Assembly: GCA_037501455.1 (NCBI GenBank)
Contig: CM074857.1
Coordinates: forward strand, 32,384,001 to 32,448,000
Origin: Lantana camara
Taxonomy: Eukaryota > Streptophyta > Magnoliopsida > Lamiales > Verbenaceae
DNA: 64,000 nucleotides
Direction: 5' to 3'
Positions 1 through 10,181 of the stretch are shown in pieces. Numbering within the stretch: the first letter of the stretch is position 1; each line of letters opens with the position of its first letter. A model generated the notes under the pieces. That model made no database searches and was not told where the DNA came from. It saw nothing but the letters and a program-made list of their open reading frames with translations. The position numbers and the translations under genes are program-made.

Positions 1-1
1 A

Positions 2-1464
2 GATCCCCTAGACAAAGATAAGAATAATAATTATATGATAGTTGAAATTAAACTTAAAAATCCTTTAGACGAAGTAAATGTCAAAAATAATATACCTTAC
101 TCTAAAAGAGATATTGATGAATTTAAAGAAGAATGTAAACAACTTTTGGAAAAGGGATTAATTTCTGAAAGTAAAAGTCCACACGCAGCACCTGCATTTT
201 ATGTAGAAAACAAAAATGAAATAAAACGAGGAAAACGACGAATGGTCATAAATTATAAACAATTAAATGAAAAAACTGTAGGAGATGCATATAAACTTCC
301 TAGAATTGATTACATCAAAGATAGATTGAAAGGAAAAACATGGTTTAGTACTCTAGATGCTAAATCAGGATATTGGCAATTACGGTTGCATGAAAATACA
401 AAACCGTTAACAGCTTTTACATGTCCTCCACAAAAACACTACCAATGGAATGTTTTACCATTTGGTTTGAAACAAGCACCTGGAATATACCAGAGATTTA
501 TGGACCAAAACCTTGAAGGTTTAGAAGACATTTGTCTTGCTTACATTGATGATATTATCATCTTTAGTAATCAAGATAAAGAAGATCATTTGAAAAAACT
601 AAGAATAGTTTTGAAACGATGCAAAGACAAAGGACTAATTCTTTCTAAAAAGAAAGCAATCTTATGTAAACAAAAAATTGATTTTCTTGGAAATACTTTT
701 GATTCACAAGGAAACATAGTTCTTCAAGATAACATTTTGAAAAAATTAAACGAATTTCCAGATCAAATTTCTGATCGAAAACAACTACAAAAATTTCTTG
801 GATGTTTAAACTACATTTCTGATCAAGGATTCATAAAGACCCTTGCTAAAGAAAGAACACAACTACAAAAGAAACTTTCTGAGAAAATACAATGGAATTG
901 GAGAATTGGTGATTCGATACAAGTACAGAAAATAAAACAGTATTGTGAAACATTGCCTGTTTTATACAATCCAAAGGAAAACGATTTTATTATCATTGAG
1001 ACAGATGCTTCAAATGATACATGGTCTGATTGCATGCTTGCAATACCAGTCGAAAAAATGAATACAAACGACCTTGAAGGTCATATGAATACAAGAACCA
1101 AAAGGTTCGCGAAATTACACAACTCTGTAAATACATATCTGGGACATTTACAGAAACCCAGAAAAATTATACAGTCCATGAAAAAGAGACACTTGCATGT
1201 CTAAAGATACTTCGGAAATGGAAACTCGAGCTTTTACCTCGAGAATTCGAACTTCGAACAGACTCAAAATACTTAACAAACTTCTACAGGTATACACTCC
1301 GAGACAACTACAATCAAGGACGATTGATACGGTGGCAGCTCGAAATTCGAAGATACCAATTTCACATCGTATACATAAAATCAGAAGAGAACGCTCTTGC
1401 GGACACACTCATCGAGAATGGAGGCCGCGATAGCCCTGATGAAACAAAACATCGAAACCATTGA
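2..1464 (+). pseudogene. Endogenous caulimovirid reverse transcriptase / RNase H, 5' cut by window, frameshifted
   Basis: The open frame runs in from the left window edge, so the upstream protease and coat regions are not seen. Counting from the ATG at position 35, the RT has the LPFG motif near residue 141 and the catalytic YIDD motif at residues 170-173, followed by the thumb/connection region. RNase H begins around position 985 with a TDAS-like aspartate. Near 1070-1110 the frame shifts: the rest of RNase H is readable only in a second frame, which ends with TGA at 1462-1464 and overlaps the next gene by 47 bases. In a virus this enzyme copies pregenomic RNA into DNA. Here it is an old, non-functional copy. 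The order RT then viroplasmin gene is that of caulimoviruses, and no integrase is seen, which argues against an LTR retrotransposon. Confidence 0.9.
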
Positions 1465-2632
1465 TAATGAGATACAACAATTCACGAGAGCTAAACAATT
1501 GGAAATACAAAAATTCACAGAATCCAAGCTGACACAGCGTCAAGAACTTCTTGCCGCGTTACACGCTGTCCAACAAGCAGCAGGACTTCCACCATCAGAG
1601 CTACCAGCAAGCGTGGTGGATCCATCATCATCAAAAACATTTACAAAATCAAAAACATTTCCACAAACAGCAGCCGAAGGGAATACTTCTTTACCAACGG
1701 CTATACAAGACAATGAAGATGAAAGAAAACAAGTCAAAAAATGGTACACAATATTCAACGGCCCAAGCCGTGGGATCTACGACCATTGGTCCAAAGCAAG
1801 TATACACATACTAGGACACTCAGGAATAACACACAAATCCTATACCAGTTTCGAAGAAGCTAAACAAGCCCTTGAAGAAACCAAAACCTACAAAAATACT
1901 CTCCAAACTACTCTTCAAACCCAAAACAACCTAAAAGAACGCATGAGAGTTCTTGGAAACATACCTACAGTAAACCCAATGGATCGTGTTCAAACACCAG
2001 CCCAAAAAGAGGCCCAAATACAACCCTCAAAAGAAAAATTCGACAACCTCTTGAAATCCATTTTTGAATACAACCCAGAGATAGACAAAAACAACCTTTT
2101 TTGGTACCCAGTAAACAGAAACGGCCCAAAAGTCGTTGTATTTGAACAAACAGACCCAGACTTGATATACCAATTCTTCATACATGGATTTCTTGACACC
2201 CTATACTTTAAAAACCCAAACTGTTTTCGAAAATTTAGCCCAAAACTAATGTCTACACTTCAAGACTATGCTAAACGAGTCTCAAAAGGAAACATGGATA
2301 AAGAAATAGTCTTCAAATCTACACTTTCATATCCTATCTTCCACGAAGAAGGAGTATTAGTACACTCTTATGGAATTATCAAACTGATAGTTTCAAACGG
2401 AGAATACCCCAGCATCGACACAATGAAGACACTTGATGACATAAATGAGATAGTTGCAAAACAACTAAATCAAATATTTTATGCATCACAGGAGATAAAC
2501 AAGGACAGTAATGTCAAAATAAACTACAAATCCAATTATCATTTGATATACGGATCTTCAAGATACACAATTCCACCGTTACAAATAAAAACGTTGGAAA
2601 ACTTTGAGAAAACTTTTATCAAGATTGAATAA
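1418..2632 (+). CDS. Endogenous caulimovirid viroplasmin / transactivator (ORF VI-like)
   Basis: I use the ATG at 1418, which overlaps the end of the RT frame; an upstream TTG at 1397 also opens the frame. The product is about 404 residues. Residues 1-50 are rich in charged and glutamine residues and look helical. A viroplasmin (Caulimo_VI, RNase H1 N-terminal-like) module lies at about residues 108-156, with the signature W-Y-x-I-F-N-G-P followed by G-I-Y-x-x-W. In known caulimovirids this protein forms the inclusion-body matrix and helps reinitiation of translation on polycistronic RNA. The frame is uninterrupted here, unlike the RT. Position just after RT and just before the large intergenic region fits ORF VI. 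Confidence 0.85.
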   Translation: MEAAIALMKQNIETIDNEIQQFTRAKQLEIQKFTESKLTQRQELLAALHAVQQAAGLPPSELPASVVDPSSSKTFTKSKTFPQTAAEGNTSLPTAIQDNEDERKQVKKWYTIFNGPSRGIYDHWSKASIHILGHSGITHKSYTSFEEAKQALEETKTYKNTLQTTLQTQNNLKERMRVLGNIPTVNPMDRVQTPAQKEAQIQPSKEKFDNLLKSIFEYNPEIDKNNLFWYPVNRNGPKVVVFEQTDPDLIYQFFIHGFLDTLYFKNPNCFRKFSPKLMSTLQDYAKRVSKGNMDKEIVFKSTLSYPIFHEEGVLVHSYGIIKLIVSNGEYPSIDTMKTLDDINEIVAKQLNQIFYASQEINKDSNVKINYKSNYHLIYGSSRYTIPPLQIKTLENFEKTFIKIE

Positions 2633-2813
2633 CACAGCCTGAAGACACTTCCTAAGGAAGTCAAACTCATTTTCTGTGAATACAGTGAAATAATTGATGA
2701 ACACAGCTGTGCAATGTGCCAAGATAGACCAGAAGACAAAGCTGAAGAAACAGGGTCCCACAATTCAAACGAGTCAATAAAGGAAGACACTGTTACTGAA
2801 GAGTAATGTAAAC

Positions 2814-2863
2814 TGACGCATGCAATGACGTCAAACACTCAAGGAAATACGCAAGCAATGACG
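2814..2863 (+). promoter_or_regulatory. as-1-like TGACG cluster
   Basis: TGACG occurs at 2814-2818, 2826-2830 and 2859-2863. The first two start 12 bases apart, the spacing of the as-1 element of the CaMV 35S promoter, which binds plant TGA bZIP factors. Function in this copy is inferred. The pair is about 200 bases from the TATA box, further than in 35S. Confidence 0.55.
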
Positions 2864-3017
2864 AACACACTCCAATAATACAGACTTTATGTCTCTGTCT
2901 GCTTTTAGGTGCAATTGTTGAGCACCATTATTATCTTTTCTTTATCTTTTTTACTTTTGTACATTAGTATTATTTGCCTTTTGCATTATTGGTCTCTGTA
3001 ATAGTGAGTTGAGCGCC

Positions 3018-3024
3018 TATATAA
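3018..3024 (+). promoter_or_regulatory. TATA box (TATATAA) of viral pregenomic promoter
   Basis: TATATAA sits 300 bases upstream of the movement protein ATG and downstream of the TGACG cluster, as in caulimovirid pregenomic promoters. Confidence 0.6.
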
Positions 3025-3337
3025 TGGCCTCAATGTAGTATGTAATATTCAGACTTTAATAGAAGGAAAAAGATCATGTGTTGATCAAAAAACTCTCTGA
3101 GTTTTAAGCCTTTGAGCTTTTCTTTTCTGTTGGCCTCACGCCTGAATAGCAGAACCATACACAACCATACACAACTAAACAATTCTCATACAAAAATCAA
3201 ACATATATTTGGAAGAGATGATGAACAGGTAACATGGAGTGCATGAAGACAGTAGATATGAACACACAAACAGGTAAACAATACAAACTTCGTTCTGAAA
3301 ACGTTATTTATATTTTTGTATACTAAAGATTATATAC

Positions 3338-4303
3338 ATGGAGACGAGTTTAATAGATCAGATTGAAAATTTTGAAACAACTGAAGAATACGGATACTTT
3401 TCTCAAGATATTGTTATAGACAACAAAAAATTAAACAAAGTTAGAAGAAAAGAGTTAAACTTAATTGATGGACAAGATATGAAAACAGATTTGAAAACAA
3501 AACTGAGCAGAAAAAACATTATACTATATGGAAAATTTACATGTGAAACACCTATTGAAATTTCTACAACAAAAGGAACACAGGCTATTTCATTGATAAA
3601 CAAAGCTGATATAATTCAGAAAATTAAAAAAGCTAAATATACCCCTAGTGAAATAGGATATATACATATTTCTACAATACAGATACTAATTAAGAGTACA
3701 TTTGCTGAAGGAATAAACTCACCTATAAAACTAGCTATATGTGATGACAGAATTATGAACATAAAAGATAAAATACTTGGAATAATTGAAGGAAACCTTG
3801 CTTATACTAAACTACTTTTTAATGTAGCTTTACACTATGCTATACCACTTGTAACAGAAAAACTGGATAAATCTTTAAACATTGCATATAAATTTGAAAG
3901 ACAAGATTTAATGGAAACAAATGACTATCCATTTTCAATAACATATACTATTGGATATGCTTTAACAAACAGCCATCATAGTATACAATTTAAAAACACA
4001 GATAAAATATATATGGAAGATATATTTCGAGAAGTTTCTCGTATAAAATATATACCAAAGACACCCATTATACAATATGTCAATACTAATGTTTTTCAAA
4101 ATAAAACACCTAAACTTTTAAAAAGTAAAAGCACATGTTATACATATCTACCACCTAATCAAAGAACTAATGAAACTGGTACACGGGCCTCTATTAAAAA
4201 CTTTAAAGAAGAGGGATCTTCTAATGAAATAACTGAAAACGAATTCACACAGTTAGCCGATCAAATGGCTAAATTAACCTCAACTATCAAGGAAACACTC
4301 TGA
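3338..4303 (+). CDS. Endogenous caulimovirid movement protein
   Basis: This intact 321-residue frame matches the caulimovirus/30K movement protein family. The core is a segment around residues 105-140 with the pattern I-K-S-T-F, then L-A-x-x-D-D-R-I, followed by a Y-K-F segment. In viruses the protein acts at plasmodesmata to move particles between cells. The C-terminal 60 residues are Lys/Thr/Ser-rich and of lower complexity. It follows the intergenic promoter region and precedes the primer site and small ORFs, as expected of ORF I in a circular genome opened within or upstream of the RT gene. The frame has no stop, but the flanking RT is broken. Confidence 0.85.
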   Translation: METSLIDQIENFETTEEYGYFSQDIVIDNKKLNKVRRKELNLIDGQDMKTDLKTKLSRKNIILYGKFTCETPIEISTTKGTQAISLINKADIIQKIKKAKYTPSEIGYIHISTIQILIKSTFAEGINSPIKLAICDDRIMNIKDKILGIIEGNLAYTKLLFNVALHYAIPLVTEKLDKSLNIAYKFERQDLMETNDYPFSITYTIGYALTNSHHSIQFKNTDKIYMEDIFREVSRIKYIPKTPIIQYVNTNVFQNKTPKLLKSKSTCYTYLPPNQRTNETGTRASIKNFKEEGSSNEITENEFTQLADQMAKLTSTIKETL

Positions 4304-4311
4304 TTACTTTC

Positions 4312-4323
4312 TGGTATCAGAGC
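4312..4323 (+). other. tRNA-Met-type primer binding site
   Basis: TGGTATCAGAGC is the 12-base complement of the plant initiator tRNA-Met 3' end that primes minus-strand synthesis in caulimovirids. It lies after the movement protein gene rather than in the large intergenic region; as I recall, soymoviruses show this arrangement. Confidence 0.85.
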
Positions 4324-4367
4324 CCGTATACGATTCTAAATACTAAAACTAAAATAATAATCAAAAA

Positions 4368-4559
4368 ATGTACGAATATAATAGGAACAAGTTCTATAGA
4401 GACAATATAAAAGTAATATACAAAGGATATAAAGAAGAAGTAAAACAATATCTAAAAGCTAAAAAAGAAGGACGAACACTAGATATGGAAAATCATTTAC
4501 ATATGATCATATATTACAAAGAACAAAAACAAATAGTTACACAATTAACTATAACATAA
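4368..4559 (+). CDS. Small viral ORF after the primer site (ORF Ib-like)
   Basis: A 63-residue, Lys/Tyr/Glu-rich frame starts 44 bases after the primer site. Its stop overlaps the next start (TAATG at 4557-4561), a compact viral arrangement. I cannot assign a function. Position suggests a soymovirus ORF Ib equivalent. Confidence 0.55.
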   Translation: MYEYNRNKFYRDNIKVIYKGYKEEVKQYLKAKKEGRTLDMENHLHMIIYYKEQKQIVTQLTIT

Positions 4560-4780
4560 TGGAAAGATTTAATTACAAAACAAGAATAACACGAGATATA
4601 CGAGAATTAGAAGAACAAGTTATTATAGACGAATATCTTGTTAAAATGGCATACCATAATTTAAAACACAATAAAGATATATCATTAAGAACTCAAGAAA
4701 TAATGATAAATATGGCAAACGATGATTTAAGAAATTCAAAAAGAAAAAGAGATACAGTATATCAAATGTCACACGCTTAA
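4559..4780 (+). CDS. Small viral ORF (ORF II-like position)
   Basis: A 73-residue basic, probably helical frame. It starts inside the stop of the previous ORF and ends two bases before the next ATG. This tight packing suggests coupled translation on polycistronic viral RNA. Function not recognised. Confidence 0.55.
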   Translation: MERFNYKTRITRDIRELEEQVIIDEYLVKMAYHNLKHNKDISLRTQEIMINMANDDLRNSKRKRDTVYQMSHA

Positions 4781-4782
4781 TT

Positions 4783-5067
4783 ATGAGTTATAAACCGAAA
4801 ATAGAATTAGATACTATAACAGAAGAAAGACAACGAGAAAAAAAAATGATGAAGACTAAAAATATTAAACAAATGGGCAAAAATTTGGAAACATCTTTAC
4901 AAAAAGAAGGAATATATAAGAAAAATTATGAAAAAACAATAAATAAAAATATATTAAATCAAGATACAATTATACAAGGTATAAAAGAAAAAGGAAAAAT
5001 AATAAATCACATAAACAATAAATTTATAGAAAAAATACATGAAAGAGAAATTAATGGACCTAATTGA
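4783..5067 (+). CDS. Small viral ORF (ORF III-like position)
   Basis: A 94-residue, very Lys/Ile/Asn-rich frame, predicted helical. The position matches the small DNA-binding or virion-associated proteins of caulimovirids, but I see no decisive motif. It overlaps the next viral start at 5054. Confidence 0.5.
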   Translation: MSYKPKIELDTITEERQREKKMMKTKNIKQMGKNLETSLQKEGIYKKNYEKTINKNILNQDTIIQGIKEKGKIINHINNKFIEKIHEREINGPN

Positions 5068-5150
5068 AAACAATCACAAAATTTGGGTCTTAATCGAAAA
5101 TTATACAAAATATCACAAGTTAAAGAAAAAGACAAAAATGAACATGGAAG
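5054..5150 (+). pseudogene. Start of next viral ORF, truncated at the virus-host junction
   Basis: An ATG at 5054, overlapping the previous ORF, opens about 30 lysine-rich codons of the same AT-rich character. Composition then changes sharply near 5140-5160 to a GC-richer host-like sequence, although the frame itself stays open to 5443. I infer that integration or later deletion removed the rest of the virus, including the coat protein gene, on this side. Confidence 0.4.
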
Positions 5151-5770
5151 TTGCATTCCACAAAAGCGGAACACACCATTTTTGTAATACTTTTAGAAAG
5201 CACACTAGATTTGCACTACACATAAAAATACACACCACAATTACAAAATGCCCTACTGAATTAGTAGCAGAGGGAATTAATAGCGGCGGGGAATTAGCAG
5301 CGCCACTTCTCCACAGTACGGCGCCACCGCTGCCCACCAAACGCCATCGCTTCCTGCCCCCGTCCCACCACGCCACTTCCTCCCCTCTGAAGTCCAACCC
5401 CTCTTACCTCCCTAAATCCGTTGTCGCCGCCGCCGCCCCCTAAAAAACGTAGCCTCCACATTGTACAACCACGCGGCCGCCGTCCACCTCAATCGACGCC
5501 TCTTCACCTTGTCAGATCCAGATGCAGATCTGGATCTGAGTATTTGTTTGCGGATGTGTTTTATGTGTGGATATGAGAAAGGAGTGGTGGTGGCAGCTGA
5601 CTTGAGGGAAGAGGAAGGCAATGGATGGTGGTGGAAGTGGCGGCTGACTTTGTTTGATACTTATATATCGTGTATCGACTTTCAATTATGATAGTTAAAT
5701 ATTTTTTTCCTTTTTAATTATAATTCATTTTATCAAAATAAATAAATATACTATATAAAATCCTAAGAAA
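5151..5770. other. Non-genic stretch, GC-rich then AT-rich
   Basis: No convincing gene. The part at 5280-5650 is GC-rich with CGCCGC runs and chance open frames on both strands. An inverted repeat with 11-base arms and a 4-base loop lies at 5513-5538. Confidence 0.4.
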
Positions 5771-6014
5771 GCGTTTGGTACGTAAGAATAAGAGGGGTTA
5801 ATTTTCCGTTTGGTATTTAATATTAGATGCTTCGGCTCATCTAAGTTTAATATCTGGTCTGATCAAGCCTGGTACTATTTATGTAATAAGTGATAACTCT
5901 CATATTAAATTTGAGGTCATATTAAATCTCGTTGTGTTTTATTCATTTATCTAATATAAGTTAATAAGCCCGCAAGATATTAGATGACGTTAACTCAACA
6001 TTGATACCAAAGGC
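5771..6014. repeat. Candidate MITE with short terminal inverted repeats
   Basis: The stretch opens with GCGTTTGGTA and ends with TACCAAAGGC, an imperfect 10-base inverted pair, and the inside is AT-rich and non-coding. I could not find a target duplication, so class and exact ends are uncertain. Confidence 0.35.
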
Positions 6015-6041
6015 CTTCTAAGTAAATTCACGCACTACAAA

Positions 6042-6290
6042 CGATTTCAATTCCATCTTCAACCATCTCATTTCCTCCCCAGTTCCCCAATCCTTAAACC
6101 CTAAGCCCCAAATTCCACCAAACAATGATTTCACCAAAATCCTGAAACGGGGACTGAATTTTGGAGAAAGGTGGCGTTTTGGGGTTGTATGCTGGATATA
6201 GTGCTAAATTTCTCGGGAATTCACCACTCACCAGCTGCTGGGCTGAGTTATTCTTCATTCGAGTATTCGAATGCTTCCGTCTCCTTCGAG
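6042..6290 (+). pseudogene. Degenerate MFL1 fragment with internal deletion
   Basis: Two blocks match the intact MFL1 gene in the same order. 6042-6160 matches about 25288-25415 (transit peptide region), and 6161-6290 matches about 25963-26080 (second carrier repeat). About 545 bases of the parent between them are missing. Many substitutions and stops show it is dead. Confidence 0.8.
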
Positions 6291-6458
6291 CTGGTATGGT
6301 GCTGCATTTCAGTTTGGGATAAATTACATTTACACTGATACACTCGATTTGTATCGTAACCAATTCGACCAAGAATTTAGAAATATAAAATAGATTCATC
6401 ACCTGATGTGCTCATCAAATCCTATAATATGCAGCCTATTTCATTTCAATTATAGCAA

Positions 6459-8192
6459 TTATTTAGATACATGGATATAGTTTGTGATTTTGCGCCCCGT
6501 GGATATCTCCAATTTGTGTATGGCCTCTGGTAACAATTTGTCCAGAGCTGCAACTTGGCTCAAAGATGATGGTTGTCCTGATGCCATTTTCAGCACAAAA
6601 AGTATTTCTTCTTGAGCATTTTGTTGGATATCCGGCATATTTATGGCAATGCAGCAAAGCAAGAACAAAGCATAAGGTCGCACCTTGTCCCCTCCAAAGT
6701 ACACTTGGTGAAGGATGCTATCAGCTCCTCCAGCATCTGTAATTTCCTTACAATGGTTCTGGGTGGGGTAGTTAGCCCAGCACAACTTAGTAAGCACGAT
6801 GCAGGCTTCCCTAGAAACCTTGATTTCACTTTGATTCATCAATTTTACAAGTGGTCTTATCATTATACTTGTCCTATTTTCTTCCAAAGTTGTAGCAAAA
6901 TGCCCAAAGATCTTGATACAAGAAATCAGGAGTTCTGGATCTTCAAACTTCTCAAAGACACTGTCGAGTTGACTAAACAAAGCTGTGCAGTTGGTAGAAT
7001 TTGGGTCGAAGGCTAATCTTCTCAGCTGACGATTTTTAGCCTCCATTCTTATGATCTCTGACAAAACCATTGAAGAATAGTTTAGAACCTGTTCCTCCAA
7101 GAGGACTGCAAAGCACGGTATTGCACATGACTCTGTGATGCTTATGCATATCGTAGAGTTTCCCTTGGCAAGTTGCCAAAGGGCTCTAGCAGCCATCTCC
7201 TTCATACGTACTTTAGTTATGGGGTACTCCATTTCCCTTGCTTTATTACTTGCGCCCACTTCATACACAGTCTCGAAGGTAAGATGGCCAACCAGCACCG
7301 CAACAATATTGTGCCGAGCAAAGAGATTTTGGCACTTTGGATAATGCATAGCAAGCTCGGACACAACCCAGGCCATGTCCGCCTGCACCTTCATAGGGCC
7401 TTCTTTGAGCATTTTCACAAACACCTGGGGGGCACCGGCGTCAATCATGTGCTGCCCATTGTCTGGGTTCTTTACAAGCCATCCAATCGCCCTAATCGCA
7501 ATCTCCTGCTGCTCTAAATTCCCTTCCTCCACCAATTTCAACAGAGGACCAAGCCCACCTTCCTCAACGATAAATTTCCGATTCTGATCACTGCCATGAG
7601 CCAAAGACGCCAGAGAAGCAGCTGCATCAGACCGGTCGTCCATAGACCCCATGTACAAAGTGGTGATTTCCGCGTCGCCTTCAGAACCGGATATGGTGAT
7701 CAGCCACGATACGTCCTTGATGGAGTTCTCAAGAAGGGAGGACACCTTTTGGAAGGCGTCGGTGGGGATGTTATTGAAAATGCGCTTCACGCCATGGCGG
7801 CTGCACTTCATCACCAGTTTCAGTGCCTTCTCCAAGACAAGTTCCGTGTCGGATACGATGCGGCGCGTGGGCCGGTCGTACAAGTCATTGCTTACACGCG
7901 CCGCTTGTCGGAACAGCCCGGCCATCTGCTCGGTCTTCGACTTGAGTTGCGCACATTCTTGCTTGAACATCGTGGCTTTCCCCGCTGCCTTTATCACTCG
8001 ATCTGTCACCGAACCTGGAACACCGTCGAGCAGAGTAGTGAAACAAGAATGATAAGGTGAAATATTGAAACTGGTGGAAGAGGAGCTGTTGAAGCTGGTC
8101 TCCCTGGAGGAGAGAAGCGCCAGACGGCGGAGCTCCTCCCTGTCAAGCACGGCGGCAACCAGCCTCTCCCAGTTATCATAGTTGCTCGACAT
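6459..8192 (-). CDS. ARO-like armadillo-repeat protein, copy 1
   Basis: Intact 577-codon frame with its ATG at 8192. The N-terminal 60 residues include a charged W-E-R-L-V segment and a Ser-rich patch shared by all copies in this window. From about residue 65 it matches the ARMADILLO REPEAT ONLY family: F-K-Q-E-C, then L-K-S-K-T-E, R-P-T-R-R-I, D-R-S-D-A-A-A-S-L and V-E-E-G-G, then armadillo repeats to the end. AROs are plant proteins that restrict ROP GTPase signalling in tip-growing cells; this role is from the family, not shown here. Compared with copies 3 and 5 it lacks about 20 residues just before the first armadillo repeat, an in-frame deletion. It is shorter than canonical AROs (about 650 residues). 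The gene is intronless and lies antisense to the other copies. Confidence 0.85.
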   Translation of the reverse strand: MSSNYDNWERLVAAVLDREELRRLALLSSRETSFNSSSSTSFNISPYHSCFTTLLDGVPGSVTDRVIKAAGKATMFKQECAQLKSKTEQMAGLFRQAARVSNDLYDRPTRRIVSDTELVLEKALKLVMKCSRHGVKRIFNNIPTDAFQKVSSLLENSIKDVSWLITISGSEGDAEITTLYMGSMDDRSDAAASLASLAHGSDQNRKFIVEEGGLGPLLKLVEEGNLEQQEIAIRAIGWLVKNPDNGQHMIDAGAPQVFVKMLKEGPMKVQADMAWVVSELAMHYPKCQNLFARHNIVAVLVGHLTFETVYEVGASNKAREMEYPITKVRMKEMAARALWQLAKGNSTICISITESCAIPCFAVLLEEQVLNYSSMVLSEIIRMEAKNRQLRRLAFDPNSTNCTALFSQLDSVFEKFEDPELLISCIKIFGHFATTLEENRTSIMIRPLVKLMNQSEIKVSREACIVLTKLCWANYPTQNHCKEITDAGGADSILHQVYFGGDKVRPYALFLLCCIAINMPDIQQNAQEEILFVLKMASGQPSSLSQVAALDKLLPEAIHKLEISTGRKITNYIHVSK

Positions 8193-8964
8193 TGCTCTCC
8201 TTTTTCCTCCACAAGAAATGATATAAACTTGAGAAGTGTTTTCGTAAATGATATGAAGTCGTAGTCATAGAGGAAAGAAAAGAGAAGGAACACAGAAATT
8301 GCGCCATTTTTGCTACCCCTTTTGCTGTTGCTTTTTGGAAATTACACAGAAATGATATTAAGTGTATTATAATTATTACAAGACGAGATAATAATAATAA
8401 TAATAATTAATAATATCAATATCGTCTTGTAATATTGTTTGACCAATAGAAATAACGTGTATTTTGTGTACTCGATATGTGTACAAATAAATTTATTTTT
8501 TATATTTAAATAAATACTAAAATTAAATTCTTAATGTTAATATATATTTTAGAAATTATCATTTATATAATTAATAATTTATGATAAATATATATGAAAA
8601 AAAATAATAAGTGAAATAGAAATTAATGAATTGGAGGAGAAAAGATAAAAAGAAAAATAAGTGAAGTGGCATGGGAGAAATAAGAATTTAAGAAGTGGAC
8701 AAAAGAAAAAAAGGAGTTAGGAAATAAATAAAACATTTAGCTATATACATATATAGATAGACATAAAAATTCGTTTCAGAAAAAAAAAAAGAAAATAGAC
8801 ATAAAAATTTAAATGTATATTTTTATATAGTACAATAATAAAAATTATTATTATTGGTATTATAATATATATAAATTATTTTTTTATTCTATATGATTTA
8901 TTTATCGGAAATTTAGAGTTAACTCATCAAATGATGTTTGAATTTTGAGTATACATCCCAAGCA
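8193..8964. other. AT-rich intergenic stretch
   Basis: The first 130 bases resemble the leader found upstream of other ARO-like copies. The remainder is AT-rich with poly-A runs and ATA repeats. No gene seen. Confidence 0.5.
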
Positions 8965-9770
8965 AGAAATTTTTTTAGTGTACTCCCTATTTTAAAATTT
9001 AATTTTTGCTTAACTTCCTAATTATTCTAAAATGATTTAATTATCCTTCATTTAACATGTTGCTGAATAACACGACAATTTCTTAAAATTCAAATATAGT
9101 TCTACAAAAACATAATTTTATACTTCATTTTCAAAGAAAAAATCTTCATTTAATAATTATGCAATATTATAATTTCTCAAAATTCATATATAGTGCTCAA
9201 AATTCAACAGTAAATACTTCATATCAAGACAAAAGTTCTTAATTTAATATCTAATTGTCGTAACATAATAATTCTTTAATATTTAGATATAATTCTACAA
9301 ATCCAAATATTAATATTTCATATTAAGAGAAAAGTACTTCATTAAGTTATTTTATTCTGCATAACACGTCAATTCCTCAAAATTCAAATATATTTATACA
9401 AACATAAATGTAAATACTTCATATTTATAATAAAATTCTTCATTTAACTCCTCATTGTTAAATGACACAATAGTTCCTTAAAATTTAAATATAGTTCTAT
9501 AAATACACAAGAGAATATTTCAAATTAATATAAAATTTCTTCATCCAACTACAACTGTTGTGTAACATAATAGTTCTTCAAAATTTAGATATAGTTCTGC
9601 AAATTTAAATTTAAATACATCATATTAAGATAATTAAGGGTAAAATAGATAATGTATATTAGTAGGTAGTTTATAAAAAATGAAATCTCAATTGTGGAAG
9701 TAAACTAAAAATTTATTTGAAGTGGGAGTGAATTAAATTTTTTTGATCAAATAGGGAGATTTTTCAAAAA
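8965..9770. repeat. Inverted-repeat-bounded unit with about six degenerate 100-bp tandem repeats
   Basis: A phrase like TTCAAATATAGTTCTACAAA recurs near 9086, 9180, 9276, 9376, 9477 and 9577, about 97-100 bases apart. The flanks at about 8965-9018 and 9695-9770 are imperfect inverted copies of each other (both include ACTCCC and ACTTCC blocks). It resembles a non-autonomous DNA transposon with an internal minisatellite. No target duplication was identified. Confidence 0.4.
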
Positions 9771-10181
9771 ATCCCATGATTTATTTATTTATTTTGATTA
9801 TACAATAGTATGTATTTTTTAATTTTAATTAATGAAAATATATAGACCAATATTTACTTTTTTTAAGGAATAAAAGAGAATATATGTTAATTGTTAAGGG
9901 CAATTTTTAACACCCATTTCCTGAACGGTCAGAAAATTTCGAGTAAACAACTGGGTTGCGGACACCCATTTCCTGAATTTTGGAGTGTGGCAAGAAGAAT
10001 CCACTCGTTGGAACTGGGTTGCGGACAAAAAGTAAACAACTGCTCTTGTTGTCACCAATCAGACTACACTTCGAATGTTGATAAGTGATGTTCTTGAACA
10101 ATCAGGACTTGCTTGCTCCCATGATGACGTACATGTGAAATATTTTCTTTCAAGTGCACCTCCAACCAGTCATCCAACTGA

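Larger units (their letters stand above)
2633..3337 (+). promoter_or_regulatory. Large intergenic / promoter region of the endogenous caulimovirid
   Basis: This 705-base gap lies between the viroplasmin and movement protein ORFs and holds three TGACG motifs, a TATATAA box and a leader with short ORFs. It is placed where a pregenomic RNA promoter is expected. I see no long ORF in it. Confidence 0.75.

Noticed and set aside
1..5150. LTR retrotransposon instead of pararetrovirus
   Set aside because: No integrase or LTR; viroplasmin and movement proteins plus the tRNA-Met primer site are caulimovirid features.
5461..5691. 76-codon ORF and its antisense partners
   Set aside because: GC-rich low-complexity text without a conserved motif or neighbouring support.
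6612..8060. ORFs of 69-154 codons opposite to ARO-like copy 1 and similar ones opposite to other copies
   Set aside because: Shadows of the armadillo gene, recurring at equivalent places in every copy.
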